From NCBI RefSeq assembly GCF_947488025.1, contig NZ_CANKYS010000001.1:558001-622000 (forward strand): 64,000 nt of DNA. The letters are read 5' to 3'. Position 1 is the first letter of the stretch. Each line of letters starts with the position of its first letter. A model generated the notes under the pieces. That model ran no database searches and was not told where the DNA came from. It was given only the letters and a program-made list of their open reading frames with translations. The position numbers and the translations under genes were made by a program. Source of the stretch: an uncultured Nocardioides sp. (GTDB taxonomy: Bacteria; Actinomycetota; Actinomycetes; Propionibacteriales; Nocardioidaceae). Of this stretch, positions 58,569 to 64,000 are shown piece by piece.

Positions 58569-59393
58569 TCACCCCGCCAGCCGCACGGTGGTGGCCGCGC
58601 CCCAGATGGCCATGGACAGGAGCAGGTCGAGCACGTTGATCGCGACGATGCTGGTGCGGACGGCGCGGCCCACGGCGACGCCCACGCCGGCGGGTCCACC
58701 GGAGGCGTTGTAGCCGTGGTAGCAGTGGATGAGGATCACGGTCACGGCGAAGACGAGCACCTTGCCGAAGGACCACAGCACGTCGCCCGGAGGCAGGAAC
58801 GCGTTGAAGTAGTGGTCGTAGGTGCCGGGTGACTGGCCGTAGAACTGGGTCACCACGAGCCGGCTCGCGAAGTACGACGAGAGCAGCCCGACGACGTACA
58901 GCGGGATGATGGCGATCAGGCCGCCGACCACCCGGGTGGCGACGAGGAACGGCATCGACGGGATGGCCATCACCTCGAGGGCGTCGACCTCCTCCGAGAT
59001 CCGCATGGCCCCCAGCTGCGCGGTGAAGCCGCAGCCGACCGTCGCGGCGAGCGCGATGCCGGCGACCAGCGGCGCGATCTCGCGGGTGTTGAAGTAGGCG
59101 GAGACGAAGCCCGAGAAGGCCGCGGTGCCGAGCTGGTTGAGCGCGGCGTACCCCGAGAGCCCGACCTGGGCGCCGGTGAAGAAGGTCATGCCGATGATCA
59201 CGCCGACCGTGCCGCCGATGACGGCGAGCGCACCCGAGCCGAGGGTGACCTCGGCGAGGATCCGCATGATCTCGCGGGGGTAGCGGGTCACCGAGCGGGG
59301 AACGGCCCTGAGCACCGCGAGGTGGAAGGCCAGCTGGCCACCCAGGCCGTCGAGGGAGGCGAGCGGCTTGGCGTAGACGTCTCGTAGTGGCAT
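58569..59393 (-). CDS. MlaE/YrbE-family permease, second
   Basis: A 274-residue membrane protein of the MlaE family with about six helices. It is the YrbEB position of an actinobacterial Mce operon. Conserved stretches are MTFFTGAQVGLSGYAALNQL, GCGFTAQLGAMRISEEVDAL and VTRVVGGLIAIIP. With the other permease and the ATPase it forms the ABC transporter core on which the Mce tunnel sits. It starts 3 nt after the first permease gene ends. Confidence 0.92.
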   Translation of the reverse strand: MPLRDVYAKPLASLDGLGGQLAFHLAVLRAVPRSVTRYPREIMRILAEVTLGSGALAVIGGTVGVIIGMTFFTGAQVGLSGYAALNQLGTAAFSGFVSAYFNTREIAPLVAGIALAATVGCGFTAQLGAMRISEEVDALEVMAIPSMPFLVATRVVGGLIAIIPLYVVGLLSSYFASRLVVTQFYGQSPGTYDHYFNAFLPPGDVLWSFGKVLVFAVTVILIHCYHGYNASGGPAGVGVAVGRAVRTSIVAINVLDLLLSMAIWGAATTVRLAG

Positions 59394-59396
59394 CGC

Positions 59397-60182
59397 TCAT
59401 CCGCCCTTCGGGGGCACGACCTGCAGGTAGATCATGCTGAGGACGAAGTTGGCCACGAAGAGCAGCAGGAAGGTGATGACGACGGACTCGTTGACGGCGT
59501 CGCCGACGCCCTTCGGTCCGCCCTTGGCGTTCATGCCCTTGTAGGAGGCGACGACCGCCGCGATCAGGCCGAAGACGAGCGCCTTGATCAACCCGATCCA
59601 CAGGTCGGGCAGCTGGGCGAGCGCGGTGAAGCTGGCGAGGTACGCACCGGGCGTGCCGTCCTGGAGGATCACGTTGAAGACGTAGCCGCCGCTGACCCCG
59701 ACGACGCTGACCATGCCGTTGAGGAAGAACGCGACGAGCATGCACGCCAGCACGCGGGGGACGACGAGGCGCTGGATCGGGTCGATGCCCAGCACCATCA
59801 TCGCGTCGAGCTCCTCCCGGATCTTGCGCGCACCGAGGTCGGCGGCGATCGCCGAGCCACCCGCACCGGCGATCAGCAGCGCCGTGCCGATGGGGGCCGC
59901 CTGCTGGATCACCGCGAGGACCGACGCCGAGCCGGTGAACGACTGGGCGCCGAACTGCTTGATCAGGCCGCCGACCTGGAGCGCGATGACGGCACCGAAC
60001 GGGATCGCGACCAGGGCGGTCGGCACGATGGTGACCGACGCGATGAACCACGCCTGCTGGATGAACTCGCGCACCTGGAAGGGTCGCCGGAACAGCCCGC
60101 GGAAGACGTCGAGGGCGAAGGCGAAGAGGTTGCCGGCCACCCCGATGGGCGCGAGCGCGCGCGAGGACATGGACGTGGTCAT
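59397..60182 (-). CDS. MlaE/YrbE-family permease, first
   Basis: A 261-residue MlaE-family permease in the YrbEA position. The EQ-loop-like region is AGAGGSAIAADLGARKIREE followed by LDAMMVLGIDPIQRLVVPR. The sequence FGAVIALQVGGLIKQFGAQS precedes it. The ATG at 60182 is 7 nt after the ATPase stop. It probably pairs with the second permease as a heterodimer. Confidence 0.92.
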   Translation of the reverse strand: MTTSMSSRALAPIGVAGNLFAFALDVFRGLFRRPFQVREFIQQAWFIASVTIVPTALVAIPFGAVIALQVGGLIKQFGAQSFTGSASVLAVIQQAAPIGTALLIAGAGGSAIAADLGARKIREELDAMMVLGIDPIQRLVVPRVLACMLVAFFLNGMVSVVGVSGGYVFNVILQDGTPGAYLASFTALAQLPDLWIGLIKALVFGLIAAVVASYKGMNAKGGPKGVGDAVNESVVITFLLLFVANFVLSMIYLQVVPPKGG

Positions 60183-60189
60183 GGACTCG

Positions 60190-61146
60190 TCAGGCTCCCG
60201 GTGCCAGGCCGGCGTTGCTGGACTCGAAGGAGCCGGGCGGCGGGGTGACGCCGTGCTCGCGGCACCACTCCCCCGCCGGGCGCTGGCTGCGGCGCGGGAT
60301 GCCGTTGGACGGGTCGAGCTGCAGCGGGATGGGGGGCAGCGGAGGCAGCTCCTGGCCGGCCTCGGCGGCGAGCTCGTCGGCGTCCTTCTCCTCCGACATG
60401 CCGATCGGGCCGACCCGCTGCGCGTTGAGGAACTGGCGTACGACCGGCTCCTCCGAGCTCAGCAGCTGCTCGCGCGGCCCGAACATCGCGAGGTGCCGGT
60501 GGTAGAGCAGCCCGATGTTGTCGGGCACGGTGCGCGCGGTGTTGATGTCGTGGGTGACGATCAGGAAGGTGGCGTCGATCTGGGCGTTGAGGTCGACGAT
60601 CAGCTGGTTGAGGAAGGCCGTACGCACCGGGTCGAGGCCGGAGTCGGGCTCGTCGAACAGCACGATCTCGGGATCGAGGACGAGCGCCCGGGCCAGGCCG
60701 GCACGCTTGCGCATGCCGCCTGAGATCTCCCCGGGCAGCTTGTCCTCGGCGCCGAGGAGGCCGACGAGGTCCATCTTCTCCATCACGACGTCGCGCACCT
60801 CGGACTCGGACTTCCTGGTGTGCTCGCGCAGCGGGAAGGCGACGTTGTCGTAGAGGTTCATCGAGCCGAACATCGCGCCGTCCTGGAACAGCACGCCGAA
60901 CAGCTTGCGGATCTCGTAGAGCTCCCGCTCCGGGCAGCTCGCGATGTCGGTGCCCTCGATGATGATCGAGCCCTTGTCGGGCTTGAGGAGGCCGATGAGC
61001 GTCTTGAGGAACACCGACTTGCCGGTGCCCGACGGCCCGAGCATCACGCAGATCTCGCCGGCCGGCACGGTGAGCGTGACGTCGCCCCAAATGAGCTGCT
61101 TGCCGAAGGACTTCGTGAGGTCGTTGACCTGGATCTCGACACCCAT
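60190..61146 (-). CDS. Mce/Mla ABC transporter ATP-binding protein (Mkl/MlaF-like)
   Basis: A 318-residue ATPase. Walker A is GPSGTGKS, the signature is EISGGMRKRAGLARAL and Walker B is IVLFDEPDSGLD, followed by the H-loop VTHDINTA. A Pro/Glu-rich C-terminal extension of about 70 residues is as in mycobacterial Mkl. It energises lipid movement through the MCE tunnel. Here it is the first gene of the operon, unlike mycobacteria where mkl is unlinked to mce operons. ATG at 61146 has GGAGG 6-7 nt upstream; GTG at 61152 would be too close to that site. Confidence 0.93.
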   Translation of the reverse strand: MGVEIQVNDLTKSFGKQLIWGDVTLTVPAGEICVMLGPSGTGKSVFLKTLIGLLKPDKGSIIIEGTDIASCPERELYEIRKLFGVLFQDGAMFGSMNLYDNVAFPLREHTRKSESEVRDVVMEKMDLVGLLGAEDKLPGEISGGMRKRAGLARALVLDPEIVLFDEPDSGLDPVRTAFLNQLIVDLNAQIDATFLIVTHDINTARTVPDNIGLLYHRHLAMFGPREQLLSSEEPVVRQFLNAQRVGPIGMSEEKDADELAAEAGQELPPLPPIPLQLDPSNGIPRRSQRPAGEWCREHGVTPPPGSFESSNAGLAPGA

Positions 61147-61295
61147 GTGCACCCTCCTGCCGTCTCGTCCCTGGCCCTGGGCGGGCTCCCGTCCCGTGCT
61201 GCTACTGGGTGGACAACGCGGGAGGTCGCGAGAGGTTACGGGCGCGATGAGACGGCCGTCACTGCGGCTGGGAGGCGCGGGCAGCAGGGGGCGGC

Positions 61296-62171
61296 TCAGC
61301 CGCCGTAGCGGTCGGCCACCTCGCCGAACCGCTCGCTCGACCTCGCCACGATCTCGCGGTAGTCGGCGTCGTCGAGCTGCAGGATCCTCATCAGGGGCGC
61401 GACCTCACGGCGTCGGGCCTCCTGGCTCTCCTGCTCCTCCGGGTCCGCGTCCCGGGTGGTGATCTCGAACGACATCGCGCAGGCCAGCGCCACTGCCGCA
61501 CTCACGGCGGACAGGTCCTCGTGCGCCTCGTGGTGGTCCCGGATGCCGTCGACGATCGTCAACGGGAGTCCCCACGCCTCGGCCACCGCGCCGCCGATGT
61601 CGGCGTGGGTGAGCCCGAAGACCACCCGCTCGGTCTCGAGCAGGCCCAGGCCGTCGGTGGCGGCGGCCAGGGCCAACGTCTCGAGGACCTGCTTCCCGAA
61701 GTGCCGGGCCAGCACGATCTTGCCGAAGTCGTGCAGCAGCGCGGCGGTCCCTGCCTCCGCCGGGACCGGAACACGCGCGCGGGAGCGGATCACCTCGGCC
61801 GCGATCGACGCGGCCACCGAGCGCTCCCAGAGCGCGCCCGGCTGGAGGCCGTACGCCGGCAGCGCCTGCAGCATCCTGCCGCCGACACGCGAAGCCAGGG
61901 TCAGCGACAGCAGCGTGCTGGTACCGAGCCGCACCGCGGCGTCACGCACCGACGTGACGTTCGCGCGGTGGCCGAGTGCGGCCGAGTTGGCCAGGCGCAG
62001 CACGTCCGCGGTCAGCGAGACGTCGAGGGACACCACGTCGCTGATCTCGCGGATGTCGGAGTCCGGGTCCGCAACCAGCGTGGCCAGTCGGGCGACGGTG
62101 TGGGGCAGGGGTTCGACGGACTCGGCGGCGGCCAGCAGGTCCGCCGGGTCCACGAGCGGTGCGGTGGTCAC
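61296..62171 (-). CDS. HDOD domain protein
   Basis: A 291-residue protein with an HDOD domain over about residues 10-215. Visible are VEPLPHTVARLATLVADPDS, SLDVSLTADVLRLANSA, and an HD-like LLHDFGKIVLARHFGKQVLE. It also has THADIGGAVAEAWGLP and DGIRDHHEAH. HDOD proteins are regulatory and usually lack phosphohydrolase activity. Its signalling partner is unknown. GTG at 62171 is the best-supported start by conservation, but no Shine-Dalgarno is seen, and the N-terminus is uncertain by up to 34 residues. Confidence 0.8.
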   Translation of the reverse strand: MTTAPLVDPADLLAAAESVEPLPHTVARLATLVADPDSDIREISDVVSLDVSLTADVLRLANSAALGHRANVTSVRDAAVRLGTSTLLSLTLASRVGGRMLQALPAYGLQPGALWERSVAASIAAEVIRSRARVPVPAEAGTAALLHDFGKIVLARHFGKQVLETLALAAATDGLGLLETERVVFGLTHADIGGAVAEAWGLPLTIVDGIRDHHEAHEDLSAVSAAVALACAMSFEITTRDADPEEQESQEARRREVAPLMRILQLDDADYREIVARSSERFGEVADRYGG

Positions 62172-62350
62172 GTCCGGGTGATCGGCACGCCGGGGCGAGA
62201 CCTGAGGGAGACGGGGGCGGCAGATCGCTCGGCGGGTCACAGATCCGCAACGACCGGACTTCTCAGGATGCACGGGGTGAATCCCTCAACGGTCCCTCAG
62301 AGGCGCTTGGTGTAGTCCTCTCCGGCGGTGGTCCGATGGAACCCCCGAAA

Positions 62351-62393
62351 CGTCGGGCCACCGTCCCCCCGCGTGGTGGCGCCACGCCCGACG
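62351..62393 (-). terminator. Terminator-like hairpin after the four-helix protein gene
   Basis: CGTCGGGC (62351-62358) pairs with GCCCGACG (62386-62393), with GCGTGG/CCACGC possible inside. It lies 32 nt downstream of the stop of the gene at 62425 in minus-strand sense, in a 253-bp gap that otherwise holds only the undefined promoter of the HDOD gene. Confidence 0.45.
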
Positions 62394-62424
62394 TCGTCAT
62401 GTGCAACGACGCCGGGCGAAGCGA

Positions 62425-62868
62425 CTAGCTCGCCTGCTGGAGCGCCTTGACCTCGTCGCGGGCAGCGACCACAGCAGCCTGCTGGCGTACGACGACCTCG
62501 CGGAACCCGGCGCTGAGGTCCTTCTTCAGGGCGTCCTCGTACTCGGAGACCGCGTGGTCCTCACCGGTCAGGGCCGCCTTGAGCACGGCCTCGGGGTCGT
62601 CGCCGGTGAGGGCATCCTTCACCGCGATCCAGCCGCGGTGCACCGCCGCGGCGACAGTGCCGCTCTCGTCGACGTCGTCACCGTAGTCGTGACCCATGTC
62701 GACGATCTCGCGCCAGAATCCGGCACGCTGGTCGGAGAAGCGCTGCAGGGTCGTGGCCCATTCGGGGTGCTTGCCGTCGCGGAGCTTCTCGGCCGCGTCG
62801 GCGAAGCCCCGCTCGCCGTCCTTCAGCGTCTCGACGAGTTCCTGGGCCGCCTTGGCGTCATCAGACAT
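62425..62868 (-). CDS. Ferritin-like four-helix protein (DUF2383/PA2169 type)
   Basis: A 147-residue all-helical protein of the PA2169/DUF2383 type. The helices are around KAAQELVETLKDGERGFADA, WATTLQRFSDQRAGFWREIV and GEDHAVSEYEDALKKDLS. Members are often stress-induced; metal binding is possible but the ferritin ExxH pattern is not complete. ATG at 62868 has GGAG 5 nt upstream. Directly before the Shine-Dalgarno is a small hairpin, GTGGGA/TCCCAC (62881-62898), which may influence translation. Confidence 0.8.
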   Translation of the reverse strand: MSDDAKAAQELVETLKDGERGFADAAEKLRDGKHPEWATTLQRFSDQRAGFWREIVDMGHDYGDDVDESGTVAAAVHRGWIAVKDALTGDDPEAVLKAALTGEDHAVSEYEDALKKDLSAGFREVVVRQQAAVVAARDEVKALQQAS

Positions 62869-62980
62869 CTCTGCTCCTTCGTGGGATGGAAGTCCCACCG
62901 TTGCGGACTCCTCGCGTCCACGAATCACCCGTGGGGATGCGACGGCTCCGCAGGCGCCACCACTGGGCCCGCGCCCCTGA

Positions 62981-63961
62981 CTAGCCGCGGCGGCGTCGGA
63001 TCTCGGCGTTGATCGCCGGGACGACCTCGTGCAGGTCGCCGATCACCGCGTGGGTCGCCCGGGTGACCATCGGGGCGTCCGGGTCGGTGTTGATGGCGAG
63101 GATGGTCTTGGCGCTGCTGCACCCCGCCCAGTGCTGGATGGCACCGCTGATGCCGCACGGGATGTAGAGGTCGGGCGAGATCCGGCTGCCCGTCTGGCCG
63201 ACCTGCTCGTGGTGCGGTCGCCACCCGAGCGAGGTCACGACCCGCGAGACCCCGAGCGAGCCGCCGAGCAGCTCGGTGAGCTCGAGGATGTCGTCGAACC
63301 CCTCGGCCGACCCGGCGCCGCGCCCGGCGCCGACGACGACGCGGGCCGACTTCAGGGTGCCCGAGAGGTCGGGCTCCGGCTCCTCGGTCGAGACGACCCG
63401 GGCCAGCAGGTCGGCGTGGGCCACGTCGGGGGTCTCCACGACCAGCTCACCGGCACCCGCGGTGGCGGCGGGCGTGGCCTCCACCGCGTGGCCGGCCAGG
63501 GTGAAGATGGCCGGCCGCTGGGCCAGGCTCATCTCCTCGAGCGCGGCGCCGCCGACGACCTGGCGGGTCACGGTGAAGGGCGACAGGCTGCTGAACGACA
63601 CGACGTTGGCGGCCATCGGCAGCCCCGACCGGGCCGCGACGTGGGCCAGGACCTCGTTGCCGCGCGCGGTGCCGGCGGCGGTAACCACGACCGAGCCGGC
63701 CCGCTCCCGCACCTCGAGCAGGCCTGCCGCCCATGCGGCCCCGGAGAAGGAGTCGTACGCCGGGCCGGTGAGGGCGTGGACGCGACGTGCGCCGTACGAC
63801 GCCAGGGTGCCGACGAGCGCGTCGCCGGCGTGGCCGACGACCACCGCGTCGACGGGCACCCCTCCCCCGGCAGCGGCGAGGTCGCGCGCGAAGGTCATCG
63901 CCTCGCGCGAGGTCTCCACGACCTCGCCCGCCGGCGTCACCTCGACCAGGACGACGATCAT
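62981..63961 (-). CDS. etfA: Electron transfer flavoprotein alpha subunit
   Basis: A 326-residue FixB/EtfA protein. The N-terminal domain runs to about residue 190. The C-terminal FAD domain has GAGRGAGSAEGF, VGQTGSRISPDLYIPCGISG and AINTDPDAPM, all canonical FAD contacts. With EtfB it passes electrons from acyl-CoA and other dehydrogenases to the quinone pool. Its ATG overlaps the etfB stop (ATGA). The group II (FixB) and housekeeping types cannot be separated without the rest of etfB. Confidence 0.94.
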   Translation of the reverse strand: MIVVLVEVTPAGEVVETSREAMTFARDLAAAGGGVPVDAVVVGHAGDALVGTLASYGARRVHALTGPAYDSFSGAAWAAGLLEVRERAGSVVVTAAGTARGNEVLAHVAARSGLPMAANVVSFSSLSPFTVTRQVVGGAALEEMSLAQRPAIFTLAGHAVEATPAATAGAGELVVETPDVAHADLLARVVSTEEPEPDLSGTLKSARVVVGAGRGAGSAEGFDDILELTELLGGSLGVSRVVTSLGWRPHHEQVGQTGSRISPDLYIPCGISGAIQHWAGCSSAKTILAINTDPDAPMVTRATHAVIGDLHEVVPAINAEIRRRRG

Positions 63962-64000
63962 CGCGCGAGCACCCCCAGCTCCTCGAAGAGGTCGACGACC
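63958..64000 (-). CDS. etfB: Electron transfer flavoprotein beta subunit, C-terminal tail (partial)
   Basis: The last 13 codons before TGA (63960-63958), reading VVDLFEELGVLAR, are visible at the window edge. The sequence resembles the EtfB C-terminus, and the 4-bp overlap with etfA gives the usual etfB-etfA order. The remainder lies outside the window. Confidence 0.7.
   Translation of the reverse strand, partial: VVDLFEELGVLAR

Overview
The window is from a high-GC actinobacterium, most likely of the Nocardioides/Nocardioidaceae type. The evidence is the mycothiol gene mshA, a phoU / senX3-regX3 locus, carD, an Mce lipid-import operon, GTG and TTG starts, and many probable leaderless genes. 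I see no transposase, integrase, CRISPR array or phage gene. It reads as ordinary chromosome with compact, often translationally coupled genes.

Layout. 1-4.6 kb: the 3' part of trehalose-phosphate synthase, a glutamate-synthase-like FMN protein, and a fasciclin / ECF sigma / RskA-type anti-sigma operon. 4.7-9.4 kb: a four-gene coupled run (PHA-synthase-like hydrolase with a histone-H1-like tail, GPH-type transporter, PLP decarboxylase, uracil-DNA glycosylase). 9.45-15.9 kb: an extradiol dioxygenase behind a palindromic operator, pyridoxal kinase, tRNA-Thr(TGU), a GH13 glycosidase, a DUF4032 kinase-like protein and a membrane metallophosphoesterase. 16-23.6 kb: rlmB, cysS, a secreted C39-like peptidase, a membrane molybdopterin oxidoreductase, ispF, ispD, a degenerate IspD-like protein and carD. 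23.7-33 kb: UbiA-type prenyltransferase, lipoprotein, phosphoglycerate mutase, phoU, senX3-regX3 with a PHO box, EamA transporter, ybjN, mshA and an RNase H fusion. 33-42 kb: SDR, racemase, methyltransferase, hydroxyacid-oxoacid transhydrogenase, tandem NUDIX protein, two acyltransferases and a geranylgeranyl-reductase-like flavoprotein. 42-49.7 kb: rpoC and rpoB. 49.9-61.1 kb: a complete Mce operon (ATPase, two permeases, MceA-F, two Mce-associated proteins) immediately upstream of rpoB. 61.3-64 kb: HDOD protein, four-helix-bundle stress-type protein, etfA and the tail of etfB.

The least explained signal is a dispersed family of short hairpin elements. They share conserved ends (CCGCTGGTYGAGGA and GTCWCGARACC) or an invariant loop (GAGGAACGA). 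Their stems change sequence between copies but stay paired, so inner and outer stems both covary. Copies lie at 3' ends or in gaps next to cysS, gpm, regX3, the racemase, rpoB/rpoC and rpoC. One 42-nt copy is read in frame inside an Mce-associated protein. Other leads are a pair of IspD homologues that appear to have lost complementary motifs, a MarR-type operator with no adjacent regulator, and a missed 27-residue membrane peptide gene.
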